A stretch of 64,000 nt of DNA from contig CAWJDQ010000011.1 in NCBI GenBank assembly GCA_963841695.1, positions 1-64,000 of the forward strand, read 5' to 3'. The notes under the pieces are model-generated. The model did no database searches. It had not been told where the DNA came from and saw nothing but the letters and a program-made list of their open reading frames with translations. The stretch is from RYN-230 sp963841695. GTDB taxonomy: Bacteria; Actinomycetota; Actinomycetes; Streptosporangiales; Streptosporangiaceae. Position 1 is the stretch's first letter, and each line of letters starts with the position of its first letter. Positions 6,714 through 15,760 of this stretch are shown here, piece after piece. Position numbers and translations under genes: made by a program.

Positions 6714-8531
6714 TCACCGCCCGGCGACGGCCGCGAGGTAGGTATGGATGTCGCCCGAGCTTTTCTGCAGGTAGATGCCCATCACGTGATTCCGGTAGAC
6801 GGTGTTGCCGGTCACGACGCTGCAGCCGCCCGAGCAGAGCGGGCTGGTCGGGACACTGACCGGGTGCCAGGTCGCGGGCCCGAAGTGCCGGTGGCGGCCA
6901 CGCACGGGAATGAACGCCATCGACGCGGCCTCGGCCGTGCTCATGGCCACGACGTTGAAGCCGCCCCGGACGGCGGTGATGCCCTCGAAGTGGGTGACGT
7001 TCCCGCGCCGGTTGCCGTAGCTAAAGTACGCCGGCGCACCGAAGTGGCCGGTCCGCTCGTTGTAGTTCATCAGGAAGCCCTGCTTGGCCCCGCTGGACGC
7101 GGAGCCGCCCGCCAGCGTGTAGTGCACGCTGCCGGGCCCGCCGTCCTGCCAGATCCCGTAGACCGAGGTCTGGCTGGACAGGCTCCCGCCGAGGCGGAGC
7201 AGGGTCCACTGCCGCCGGGTCATGTTAAAGATGAATGCGTTGCCCGAGATGAGGCCCCCGTGCACGGTGGGGTTCAGGTCGTAGTTGCCCACCACCAGGT
7301 TGCCCATGGTGCTGTGCGCGATGGTGTCCATCACGACGCAGCGCGGCCGGCGCCGGGGGCAGGCCCGCACGTGCCCGGTGACGTGCGCGCCGTGCGCGGG
7401 CACGTCGATGGATGTCCATGACCCGCCCGATCCGCTCAGCGGGCCGCGGTAGATCATTCCCTGGTTGAGGACACCGGCGGGCGCCGAGGACGACACGTAG
7501 CTCCCGACCGCCCGGACCTGCCCGGCCGGGATGCGGGCCGGGTTGTAGGCGTGGGTGTCAGGGCCGTAGAACGTGGCCGTCGTCACCGCGGGGAACGTGG
7601 GTGTCAGCACCGAGACCGCTGCTCCGGCCGCGGCCCTCGTCAGGCGGCCCCGGTAGAGGAACGGGTCGGCTTGCGTGCCGTTCCCGGTCGCCGCCGAGCC
7701 GGTCAGGATGACGGTCCCGGATCCGGTGCCCCGCACCCCGGTGGTGATGTCGCCGGCCCGCAGGATCGAGAAGATCGGGCCGGAGCCGTGGCCGCGGATG
7801 TCCGCGCACAGCAGCGGGCGGAAGTAGATGGTCGGCTGGCCGTGGCTGAGGATGTCCTGGCTGTTGCCCTGGTGGATGTTGAGGTACCAGCCGTGCGCCG
7901 GGATCGGCGCCGTCACGTTGGTGAAGACCCGGACTGCGTGCACGATCCGGCCGTGCCGGTTGGCCACCAGGTCGCGCAGCATGTACTTGACCGGCCCCTG
8001 GCTCATGCAGCTGCCGAGGTGGATGTGCGCGGCGTGCGGCCCGGGGGTGACCCCGCTGGCGCTGACGGTGACGGTCAGCGTGTGGCGGCGGCCGTTGTAG
8101 GAGAGGGTGGCCCGTCCCCGCAGCGCACCGAAGCTGGCCCCGCGGGGGCTGACCTCGACCGCGTTGAGCCGGTGCCAGGCCCTCCGCAGCCGGCTGGTCT
8201 CGGCGATCGGCACCCGGGCGACCCGGCCGCCGCCCACCCCCATGTGGATGACCAGGCGGCTGCCGGACGGCAGGCGGCCCGGGTAGCGGCTGTGCAGGGT
8301 GCTGTCCGCCTGGCCGGCGCTGTTGGCCGTGAGCGTGCCGAACCAGATCCGGCCCGGGCGGCCGGGACGCAACAGGGTCACGCTGTGCGCGGAGCCGGGC
8401 GTGAGGCCGTACAGGACCGGGCGGGCCGTGAGGCGGCCCTGGTGCCTGCCCAGGGTGACCGTGCCGACCGGCATGGGATGCAGGTGCAGGACCTCGGCGG
8501 CGGGTGCGTGGTGGCCGGCCGGAAAGCTCAC
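6714..8531 (-). CDS. secreted CHRD-domain protein with repeat-type C-terminal domain
   Basis: A 605-residue extracytoplasmic protein. Residues 1-120 and 130-255 resemble CHRD domains, the second holding TLTVTVSASGVTPGPHAAHI, LGSCMSQ and WYLNIHQGNSQDILSHGQP. From about 260 to the end is a domain shared with the divergent gene at 9056 (FYGPDTH, QVRAVGSYVSS, GSWTSIDVPAHG, MDTIAHSTMGNLVVGNYDLNP, GIWQDGGPGS). The listed GTG start lacks a signal peptide, but the same frame reads upstream to 8775 through an Ala-rich hydrophobic stretch ending ALATPAGA. The true start is therefore upstream, either a CTG at 8651 or 8726, or the GTG at 8719 (after AAAGGA) plus one frameshift. The function is unknown. 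Confidence 0.72.
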   Translation of the reverse strand: MSFPAGHHAPAAEVLHLHPMPVGTVTLGRHQGRLTARPVLYGLTPGSAHSVTLLRPGRPGRIWFGTLTANSAGQADSTLHSRYPGRLPSGSRLVIHMGVGGGRVARVPIAETSRLRRAWHRLNAVEVSPRGASFGALRGRATLSYNGRRHTLTVTVSASGVTPGPHAAHIHLGSCMSQGPVKYMLRDLVANRHGRIVHAVRVFTNVTAPIPAHGWYLNIHQGNSQDILSHGQPTIYFRPLLCADIRGHGSGPIFSILRAGDITTGVRGTGSGTVILTGSAATGNGTQADPFLYRGRLTRAAAGAAVSVLTPTFPAVTTATFYGPDTHAYNPARIPAGQVRAVGSYVSSSAPAGVLNQGMIYRGPLSGSGGSWTSIDVPAHGAHVTGHVRACPRRRPRCVVMDTIAHSTMGNLVVGNYDLNPTVHGGLISGNAFIFNMTRRQWTLLRLGGSLSSQTSVYGIWQDGGPGSVHYTLAGGSASSGAKQGFLMNYNERTGHFGAPAYFSYGNRRGNVTHFEGITAVRGGFNVVAMSTAEAASMAFIPVRGRHRHFGPATWHPVSVPTSPLCSGGCSVVTGNTVYRNHVMGIYLQKSSGDIHTYLAAVAGR

Positions 8532-9055
8532 CGTCCGGGCGCCGTGCGTGCTCGCGCCGGCCGGGGTGGCCAGGGCCAGGACGCACGCCGCGGCCAGCGC
8601 GCCGGCTGCGGCTGCGCCCGCCCCGGCCCGGGCGGCGGCCCGCCGCGTCAGCCGGCCCTGGATACGGCGCCAGGGCCCCTCGGGCCGGCGCCGCGTCTCG
8701 TGCTGCCTGTAAAGCTCACCGGTCAGGTCCTTTCTATTCCGCCGGCTGCCGCCAGCGGGCGAAACTAAGCTGATTTATCCCCAGGATTGCTAGCAAGAAA
8801 GAAACGTCACGCGCATTTATGCTGGCCTCCTGGATCCGAGCATAACGTGGCGCTGGTCATTTTCCGTGTTCGCCGCGGACTGGTAATTGTGCAGGCCACA
8901 GGCGATCCTGGCGTTAATGCCGGTTCCGGCTGACCTGGCGCATAGCGGCGCATTCAGGGAAATCAGGTGAGCGGTTGATCAGCGGGAAATTGCTCCGCTA
9001 GCTTTAGCTGGCCAGAGGCTAATCCTGCCGGGCAGAATATCCACAGGGGGAGTAT
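8532..9055. other. divergent promoter region between paralogous secreted proteins
   Basis: Bases 8532-8730 encode, on the minus strand, the probable signal peptide of the CHRD protein. Bases about 8775-9055 are non-coding and clearly more AT-rich than the surroundings. They end in AGGGGGAG just before the ATG at 9056. No palindrome stands out. It should hold both promoters. Confidence 0.5.
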
Positions 9056-10212
9056 ATGAAGATAGCGCGAGCTATTCCGGTTCTATCGGGCGGGACGGCG
9101 GCGGTCCTGCTCATCATGGGGGCCAGCCCGGCAGCGGCCAGCCCGGCTGGAGCCGGGCCGGCGCGGGGCAGGATCAGCTCGATCCTGCGGTCCGAGAACA
9201 CCGTCACGGGTGTCCGGGGCGCGGGGGGCGGCAGCGTGGTGCTGACCGGGCTGGCGATCAGCGGGAGCGGCGCGGCAGGCGCGTTCCTGTTCCGCGGCCA
9301 GCTCGCCACGGCGGCCGGGGCCGCGGTCTCGGTGCTGAAGCCAGCCTTCCGCAAGGTCATCTCCTCGACCTTCTACGGGCCCGACACGCACCTGTTCAAT
9401 CCGCGGGCCATCCGGCCCGGCCAGGTCCGGGCGGTCGGCAGCTACGTGTCATCGGCCGCGCCGCAGGGGGTGCGCAACCAGGGCATGATCTACCTCGGGC
9501 CGGTCAGCGGCCGCGGCGGCTCCTGGACGTCCATCGACGTGCCCGCGCACGGCAGGCACGTCACCGGGCACGTCCGCGCCTGCCGGCCGTCCCGGCACGG
9601 GTGCTTCGTGATGGACACGATCCCGCACAGCACCATGGGCAACCTGGTGGTCGGCAACTACGACCTGAACCCGACGGTGCGCGGGGGCGCCGCCTCGGGC
9701 AACGCGTTCATCTATAACCTCAGCCGGCACCAGTGGACCCTGCTCCGGCTGCACGGCAGCCTGTCCACGAAGAGCACGTTCTACGGCATCTGGCAGGACG
9801 GCGGCCCGGGGAGCCCGCGCTACACCCTGGTCGGCGGATCCTCGGCGCACGGCGGCCAGCGCGGATTCATGATCAACTACAACGAGCGGACCGGTGCCTT
9901 CGGCCGGCCTTCTACAGTTACGGCAACCGGCCGGCCGCGTACACCCACTTCGAGGGGATCACGTCCGTCCGGGGCGGGTTCAATCTGGTGGCCATGAGCG
10001 CCGGCCATTCCCCGGCGCTGGTGTTCGTCCCGGTGCGGGGCCGGTCCTTCGGGCGGGCCCGGTGGTATCCGGTCAACGTCAGCGCGAGCCCATTGTGCCC
10101 CTGCAGCGCCGTCACCGGGAACACCGTGTGGCGCAACCACGTGATGGGGGCGTACATCCCGCAGAGTTCCCCGGCCCCGTACACCTACCTCGCCACTATC
10201 CCGGCGCGGTAG
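9056..10212 (+). CDS. secreted paralogue of the CHRD-protein C-terminal domain, frame interrupted
   Basis: Starts at ATG 9056 with a clear Sec signal peptide (MKIARAIPVLSGGTAAVLLI, cleavage near AAAS). The mature part aligns along its length with the last 350 residues of the gene at 6714: FYGPDTHLFNP, QVRAVGSYVSS, SWTSIDVPAHG, MDTIPHSTMGNLVVGNYDLNP and GIWQDGGPGS. The frame breaks near 9905-9912. Reading resumes one frame over with FYSYGNR, THFEGIT, VRGGFNLVAMS and GNTVWRNHVMG, ending at 10212. Insertion of one base, or of one lost 4-base GGCC unit (which aligns without a gap), repairs it. Either an assembly error or a real break. It lacks the CHRD part. Function unknown. Confidence 0.75.
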
Positions 10213-10346
10213 GCAGGCGGCCCGCGGATCCCGCCGCGGCGGGACCGGCGGGCGCCGGGCGCTGGGGACCCCGGTCCGTGGCCGCGGCATCACCCGGAAC
10301 CGGAAAACCGCTGGTGCGGCCGGGCGCGATCGCCGACTGTGGTGGC

Positions 10347-10952
10347 ATGGCACACCGCCCCAGCCCCAGCCAGCCCGCAAGCGGATCCCCGGAAAGCCGC
10401 CTCACCCGCAGCTTCGGCTGGTCGGACATGTTCGTCCGGCCCGAGGACGACCCCCGGACCGACGGCGGCTTCACCGACGAGCGGACGACGCTGACCGGCT
10501 ACCTGCGTGACTACCGGCTGACCCTGGAGCTGAAGTGCGCAGGCCTGGACGCCGCAGGCCTGGCCCGCCGGTCGGTGGAGCCGTCGAACCTGTCGCTGCT
10601 GGGCCTGGTCCGCCACCTCACGGACGTGGAGCGCCGCTGGTTCCGCCAGGTCCTCGGCGGCCAGGACATACCGTTCCGCTACCGGCGAGATGACGATCGC
10701 GACGCCGCGTTCGACGGGGCAGTCGCCGATCCCGCGGTGGTGGACTCCGCCTGGGCGGCCTGGCGGGAGGAGGTGTCCTTCGCCGAGCATTTCGTGGAGC
10801 AGGCGCCGGACCTTGAGGTGAGCGGGACCTACGGCCAGGGTGAGGTGATCAGCCTGCGGGAGGTGCTGGTGCACATGATCGAGGAATACGCCCGGCACGC
10901 CGGGCACGCCGACTTGCTCCGCGAGCGGATCGACGGGCGGGTCGGCCAGTAG
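10347..10952 (+). CDS. DinB-family (DUF664) protein
   Basis: A 201-residue four-helix DinB-like protein. The metal-site histidines of the family are placed at His90 (LVRHLTDVERRWF) and His184/His187 (EYARHAGHADLLRE). The start ATG at 10347 gives the usual length; the frame is open further upstream but not conserved-looking. Actinobacterial members include thiol-dependent transferases (bacillithiol or mycothiol S-transferases), which is possible here but not shown. Confidence 0.85.
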   Translation: MAHRPSPSQPASGSPESRLTRSFGWSDMFVRPEDDPRTDGGFTDERTTLTGYLRDYRLTLELKCAGLDAAGLARRSVEPSNLSLLGLVRHLTDVERRWFRQVLGGQDIPFRYRRDDDRDAAFDGAVADPAVVDSAWAAWREEVSFAEHFVEQAPDLEVSGTYGQGEVISLREVLVHMIEEYARHAGHADLLRERIDGRVGQ

Positions 10953-11075
10953 CATCGCGGCGCCGTCCTCCCGGTGCACCTAGGTACACCCCCGGCCGGG
11001 GGCCCAGCGTCACTGCGGGCCTGGCCGCGCCACCGGCACACTGGACGGGCAGGCGTCGGCGGAGGAGGTCAGACG

Positions 11076-12449
11076 GTGGATGGCAGAGCAGGAGCCCCGC
11101 AGCGTATCCAGCGGCCCGGACGGTGGTCGTGGCTCGGCCAGGGGGCTGTCGCCGCGGCCCGCGGCGCGGCACTGTCCGGGCTGGCCCTGGCCGGCCTGGG
11201 CCTGCTGCTGGCGCTGCTGCTGCCGCTGCTGCTGGCCGGACTGGGCATCGGGCTGCTGGTGAACGGGCCTGAGCACTGGCCCGTGGCGCAGTCCGTGGCC
11301 GTCCGGCTCGCGCCGTTCGCCGGCCTGGCCGTCAGCCTGCTGCTGTTCCCGGCCCTTCTGCTGGCCATGCGCGGGCTCGCGACCGCGACCCGGAGGCTCT
11401 CGGGGGACTGGTGCGGGGTGCCGGTCACGGACCCTTACCGGGACCAGCCCGGGAGCGGGCGGCCCAGCTACCGCGGGCGGCTGCGCTGGCTGGCTGACCC
11501 CGCCACCCGGCGGGACGCGCAATGGCTGACGGTGAACACGCTCGGGGGCTGGATCCCCGCCGCCGCACCGGCCGGGCTGCTGGTCTGCGGCCTGTTCTGC
11601 CTGCTCTACGTCAACCGGCGTGGTGCGGCGGCGGGCCAGCCGGCCGCCCTCCCCGGAAGCGGGCCGCCGGTGATTCTCCTGCTGGGCGTGGCCTGCATCG
11701 CGGTGGCGCTGTGGGCCGCCCCGCGGCTGCTGCGCGGCTACGGGCTGCTGGCCCGGTCGATGCTGCGGCCGGCCGGGCAGGCCGAACTGGCCGTGCGGGT
11801 GGCCCATCTGGCGCAGACCCGGGCCGACACGATCGACACGGGGGCGGCCGAGATGCGCCGGATCGAACGGGACCTGCACGACGGGGCGCAGGCCCGCCTG
11901 GTGGCGATGGGCATGACGCTGGATGCCGCCGATCAGCTGCTGGAGGCCGAGCCGGCTGCGGCGCGGGCGCTGCTGGCCGAGGCCCGCGAGTCATCCGCGA
12001 AGGCGCTGGCCGAGCTCCGGGACCTGGTGCGGGGGATCCACCCGCCGGTGCTCGCCGACCGCGGCCTGGCCGAGGCGGTCCGCGCGCTGGCCATGGACCT
12101 GCCGCTGCGTGTCCATTTCGCCAGCGAGCTGACGGGCAGGCCGCCCGCGCCGATCGAGTCGGCCGCCTACTTCGCGGTCAGCGAACTGCTGGCTAACGTG
12201 TCCAAGCACGCGCCGGGCGGCCAGGCCTGGATCGACCTGCGGCACGGGCGCGGCACGCTGCGGATCGGGGTCAGCGACGACGGTGCCGGAGGGGCGGACC
12301 CGGCGCGCGGCTCCGGGCTGGCCGGGATGGAGCGGAGGCTGGCCGCGTTCGATGGCGTGCTCGCGCTCTCCAGCCCGCCGGGCGGCCCTACCGTGGTGAA
12401 CATGGAGATCCCGTGCGCGCTGTCATCGCCGAAGACCTATTCCTGCTGA
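11076..12449 (+). CDS. NarL-type sensor histidine kinase
   Basis: A membrane histidine kinase of the HisKA_3 class, about 457 residues from GTG 11076, which follows GGAGGAGG. The N-terminal half has four or more hydrophobic segments (for example LALAGLGLLLALLLPLLLA). Next comes the dimerisation/phosphoacceptor helix RIERDLHDGAQARLVAMGM with His268, then the ATPase N-box ELLANVSKHA (about 371) and a final GSGLAGMERRL. There is no obvious periplasmic ligand domain, so it may sense through the membrane. The 3' end overlaps the response-regulator gene by 37 bases, so the two are co-translated. Confidence 0.92.
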   Translation: MDGRAGAPQRIQRPGRWSWLGQGAVAAARGAALSGLALAGLGLLLALLLPLLLAGLGIGLLVNGPEHWPVAQSVAVRLAPFAGLAVSLLLFPALLLAMRGLATATRRLSGDWCGVPVTDPYRDQPGSGRPSYRGRLRWLADPATRRDAQWLTVNTLGGWIPAAAPAGLLVCGLFCLLYVNRRGAAAGQPAALPGSGPPVILLLGVACIAVALWAAPRLLRGYGLLARSMLRPAGQAELAVRVAHLAQTRADTIDTGAAEMRRIERDLHDGAQARLVAMGMTLDAADQLLEAEPAAARALLAEARESSAKALAELRDLVRGIHPPVLADRGLAEAVRALAMDLPLRVHFASELTGRPPAPIESAAYFAVSELLANVSKHAPGGQAWIDLRHGRGTLRIGVSDDGAGGADPARGSGLAGMERRLAAFDGVLALSSPPGGPTVVNMEIPCALSSPKTYSC

Positions 12450-13057
12450 GGGACGGCCTGACCCGGCTGCTGGAGGCGCACGGCATGCAGGTCGCCGCGG
12501 CCGTGGATAACGGCGCCGCCCTGCTCGCCGCGGTCACCGCCGACCGGCCGGACGTGGCGATCGTGGACGTGCGGCTGCCGCCGACGTTCACCGACGAGGG
12601 CCTGCGGGCCGCGCTGGCCGCCCGGCGCGAGGTGCCCGGCCTGCCGGTCCTGGTGCTGTCCCAGTACGTGGAGCAGATCTACGCCCGCGAGCTGCTCGCC
12701 AGCGGCACCGGCGGCGTCGGCTACCTGCTCAAGGACCGGGTGCTGGACGGCGCCCAGTTCGCGGAGGCGGTGCGCCGGGTCGCCGGCGGCGGCACGGCGA
12801 TGGACCCGGAGGTGATCGCCCGGCTGGTGGACCGCAGTTCCGCGGACGGGGCGCTGGCCTCGCTGAGCCCGCGCGAGCGTGAGGTGCTCGGGCTGATGGC
12901 CGAGGGCCGCTCCAACGCCGCCATCGCCCAGCGCCTGTTCATCAGCGAGCGGGCGGTGGCCAAGCACACCGCCTCCATCTTCCTCCGGCTGGACCTGCAG
13001 CCTTCCGACGACGACAACCGCCGGGTGCTCGCCGTCCTCGCCTTCCTCGGGCGGTGA
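12413..13057 (+). CDS. NarL/LuxR-family response regulator
   Basis: A 214-residue response regulator. The receiver domain carries the acidic pair ED (7-8), the phospho-acceptor Asp52 in AIVDVRLPP, and the Lys of GYLLKDRV. The C-terminal LuxR-type helix-turn-helix is LSPREREVLGLMAEGRSNAA followed by IAQRLFISERAVAKHTASIF. It is the partner of the overlapping kinase. The target genes are not visible. Confidence 0.93.
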   Translation: MRAVIAEDLFLLRDGLTRLLEAHGMQVAAAVDNGAALLAAVTADRPDVAIVDVRLPPTFTDEGLRAALAARREVPGLPVLVLSQYVEQIYARELLASGTGGVGYLLKDRVLDGAQFAEAVRRVAGGGTAMDPEVIARLVDRSSADGALASLSPREREVLGLMAEGRSNAAIAQRLFISERAVAKHTASIFLRLDLQPSDDDNRRVLAVLAFLGR

Positions 13058-13124
13058 TCAGCCCGCCGCGGGCCCGGGCCGCTGCCCCGCGCGTGCCGGG
13101 CCCGGTGAGCCGGCCCGCTGGTCG

Positions 13125-13343
13125 CTACGCCGGGGAGCTGGTCTCGGACTGGCCGGCGGGCGGGCGTCCGCGGGGGCGCATCGGCCGGGCGCGGCTGGGC
13201 AGCCGCCCGGCGTCGGCCAGCGCGCGGCGGAGCAGGAACTCGATCTGGGCGTTGGTGCTGCGCAGCTCGTCGCCGGCCCATCGGGCCAGGGCGTCGTGGA
13301 CGGCGGGGTCGAGCCGCAGCAGGACGCTCTTGCGCTCGGTCAC
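13125..13343 (-). CDS. small ribbon-helix-helix (Arc-type) protein
   Basis: A 72-residue protein from GTG 13343. KSVLLRLDPAVHDALARWAG then TNAQIEFLLRRAL is the ribbon-helix-helix DNA-binding pattern (strand, helix, helix). The rest is a basic, Arg/Pro-rich tail. It lies 34 bases downstream of the SPFH gene on the same strand, a pairing often seen in actinomycetes. It may be a transcription regulator of that unit. No toxin gene is adjacent. Confidence 0.75.
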   Translation of the reverse strand: MTERKSVLLRLDPAVHDALARWAGDELRSTNAQIEFLLRRALADAGRLPSRARPMRPRGRPPAGQSETSSPA

Positions 13344-13377
13344 CGCGGTTCCGTGCCGGTGGTCACGGGCGGAGCCG

Positions 13378-14326
13378 TCACTGGTAGAGGGTGCCGGTGT
13401 TGACGACCGGCTGGGTGGCCTGCTCGCTGCACAGCACCACCAGCAGGTTGGACACCATCGTGGCCTTGCGCTCCTCGTCCAGCTCGACCACGCCCTCCTC
13501 CTGGAGCCGCTGCAGGGCCAGCTGGACCATGCCGACCGCGCCCTCCACGATCCGCTGCCGGGCGCCGACCACGGCGCTGGCCTGCTGCTGGCGCAGCATG
13601 GCCTGGGCGATCTCCGGGGCATACGACAGCCGGGTCAGGCGCGACTCGATGATGTGCACCCCGGCCGATGCGACCCGCGTGGCGATCTCGGCGGAGAGCC
13701 TGCTGGTGATCTCCTCGGCGTTGTCGCGCAGCGACAGTGCGCCGCTGCCCCGGTTGTCGTAGGGGTAGCTGGAGGCGATGTGCCGGACGGCGGTCTCGGT
13801 CTGGATGGTGACGAACTGCGTGTAGTTGTCGACGGAGTAGACGGCGCTGGCGGTGTCGGCGACCTGCCAGACGACCACGGCGGCGATCTCGATCGGGTTG
13901 CCGTCGGCGTCGTTGACCTTGGCCTGGGCTGATTCCTGGTTGCGGATCCGGGTGGACACCTTGATGCGGTCGGTGAACGGGTTCACCCACTGCAGGCCCG
14001 AGTCGCGGATCGTGCCGCGGTACTTGCCGAACAGCTGGACGACGCGGGCCTGGCCGGGCACGACAGAGGTGAGGCCGCGCAGCATGAACGCCATCGGCGA
14101 GCAGGATCAGGACGCCCAGCGTAATCAGCACCTTCGGCCGCGCCCTGCTCTGGTGGCCGGCCAGCACGAACAGCACGATCCCGGCCAGCAGCAGGACGAT
14201 GCCCAGCGCCAGCATGCGCAGGCCGGGCACGGACCGGGCCGCCCGCTCGGTCACCGGCGGGCCAGCCGGTACCGGGGGCGGGCCGGATGGGCTCTGGGCG
14301 GTAACCAACTCGCTCTGGGTAACCAT
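13378..14326 (-). CDS. SPFH/prohibitin-domain membrane protein, frameshift near 14095
   Basis: The start is ATG 14326, preceded by AGAGGAGA. The first frame gives a Pro-rich leader and two hydrophobic segments (MLALGIVLLLAGIVLFVLA, then KVLITLGVLILLA). It shifts at 14095 into the frame that encodes MAFMLRGLTSVVPGQARVVQ, LFGKYRGTIRDSGLQWVNPF, and the band-7 core to residue ELDEERKATMVSNLLVVL. Deleting the extra base at 14095 restores a continuous protein. SPFH proteins form membrane-microdomain assemblies. This one pairs with a ribbon-helix-helix gene downstream. Confidence 0.82.
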
Positions 14327-14648
14327 CTGAGATCTCCTCTGCCTGACCCGAGCCGATAACACCTGCTTAGCATAGTGATATCTATTTAGTTCGGCAAGGG
14401 CCGCATCGCACGCGCCGGCCTGCTGGGCCCAGGCGCCCGGGCCCAGCAGGCCGCGGCCCAGGCGCCCGGGCCTCCCATGGTGGCGGATCCGCAGGATGCG
14501 GGGCTGGCTAACGCGCGGTGTTAGGCCGATTACGTAGAGAACAATACGGACTAATCAGGCCATAAGCCAGGTGACGAATCCGGGAAATGGCGCGCGATTG
14601 GCCGTGCGTGCTCCACGCGCCGTTGCCGAGGCGCCCTTTCTCCGGGCG
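14327..14648. other. non-coding stretch between NUDIX and SPFH genes
   Basis: It holds no convincing gene. Near 14365-14400 it is locally AT-rich (probable SPFH promoter). At 14417-14452 it has a 14-bp hairpin, and at 14453-14472 a partial copy of the same CCCAGGCGCCCGGG block. Confidence 0.5.
14417..14452. terminator. GC-rich hairpin downstream of NUDIX gene
   Basis: GGCCTGCTGGGCCC and GGGCCCAGCAGGCC form a perfect 14-bp stem around an 8-base loop. No T-run follows. It lies about 200 bases past the end of the NUDIX gene (minus strand), so a terminator role is plausible but not certain. Confidence 0.5.
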
Positions 14649-15053
14649 TTACCGCAGCTGGCCAGCGTCCCAGAGATCGTCGAAGAGCAACTGATCGACG
14701 GGCGGGACCCGGGGACGGTCCGCATAGGAGAACCAGGCGAACTCGTCAATCTCGCTGCTGGCGGCCAGCGTCCCGGCGTAGTCGCCGGCGTAGCAGCTCA
14801 TCCGGACGACCGCCCCGTCCGGGTGACCACCGGGCTGGTCTGCCTGGTAGGTACCCACGTGCCGCACCGTCTCCGGCAGCAGGGTGACGGTCAGCTCTTC
14901 GCTGATCTCGCGCAGCAGGGTCTGCAGATCGCTTTCGGTACCTTCACGTTTCCCGCCGGGGATGTAGAAGACGTCCTTGCCCCGGGGCCGGGCGCAGAGG
15001 ATCCTGCCGTTCTCGACCCGCACCCACGCCACCGTGTCGATGAGCACCGGCAC
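14649..15053 (-). CDS. NUDIX hydrolase
   Basis: A 134-residue protein with a full Nudix box at about 33-55: GGKREGTESDLQTLLREISE then ELTV, giving the REISEE metal-binding core. The N-terminus IDTVAWVRVENGRILCARPR and the middle DAVVRMSCYAGDY-like strands fit the fold. Members hydrolyse nucleoside diphosphate derivatives; the substrate is not predictable. It lies 10 bases after the peroxiredoxin gene on the same strand, so both may share a transcript and an oxidative-damage role (inference). Confidence 0.9.
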   Translation of the reverse strand: MPVLIDTVAWVRVENGRILCARPRGKDVFYIPGGKREGTESDLQTLLREISEELTVTLLPETVRHVGTYQADQPGGHPDGAVVRMSCYAGDYAGTLAASSEIDEFAWFSYADRPRVPPVDQLLFDDLWDAGQLR

Positions 15054-15063
15054 CGCGGGAGGC

Positions 15064-15540
15064 TCAGGCCGCGTTCCCGGCCTGCAAGTGCCGGACTACC
15101 TTCAGCGCGTCGCTGACGTGCTGGCCGATGCTGGTCATGGAGCTGAAGGAGTGCCGGACCGTGCCCTGGCGGTCGATCACGTACGTGACCCGGCCCGGCA
15201 GCAGGCCCAGCACCGCTGGCACCCCGTAGCGCTTACGGACCTGGCCGCCCTGGTCGCTGAGCAGAGTGAAGGGCAGCTCGTGCCTGCCGGCGAAGGCGGC
15301 GTGCTTGTCCACTGAGTCGGAACTGATCCCGATCACCTCGGCACCGGCGTCGGCGAAGACCTCGTAACTGTCGCGGAACGCGCACGCCTCGGCGGTGCAG
15401 CCGCGGGTGTCGTCCCGGGGGTAGAAGTACAGGACGACGACTCGTTCACCCAGCCGGTCCTGCAGCCGGACCAGGTCACCGGACTGCGACGGGAGGGTGA
15501 AGTCCGGGGCCTGGTCGCCGGCCCTGATGCTCTGTGCCAT
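15064..15540 (-). CDS. bcp: thioredoxin-dependent peroxiredoxin, BCP type
   Basis: A 158-residue peroxiredoxin. Peroxidatic Cys48 lies in YFYPRDDTRGCTAEACAFRD with a second Cys53 five residues on, the atypical two-cysteine pattern of BCP. The N-terminal GDQAPDFTLPSQSGD and the later GISSDSVDKHAAFAGRHELP are typical. It reduces peroxides in the cytosol with thioredoxin. ATG 15540 is chosen because the longer open frame upstream is Ala/Arg low-complexity. Confidence 0.93.
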   Translation of the reverse strand: MAQSIRAGDQAPDFTLPSQSGDLVRLQDRLGERVVVLYFYPRDDTRGCTAEACAFRDSYEVFADAGAEVIGISSDSVDKHAAFAGRHELPFTLLSDQGGQVRKRYGVPAVLGLLPGRVTYVIDRQGTVRHSFSSMTSIGQHVSDALKVVRHLQAGNAA

Positions 15541-15760
15541 GGCCGCCAGCCTAGTTCCCGCGCGGGCCGGGCGCGCGGTCGCCGCGGGCCCGCTGCTCGC
15601 TGCTGCTGCCCGGCTTGCGGGCGCGCTCGCGCGCCTGACCTGGGCGGCAAGGGAATCATCAAGGCGGGTGCAAGACGGCCGTCCCGGCACCTGCGGCACG
15701 CTGATACCGCGGTCCCGGCCGCCTGAACCGCGGGCGGCCAGCTAGCGGAGGGCGCCTTTC

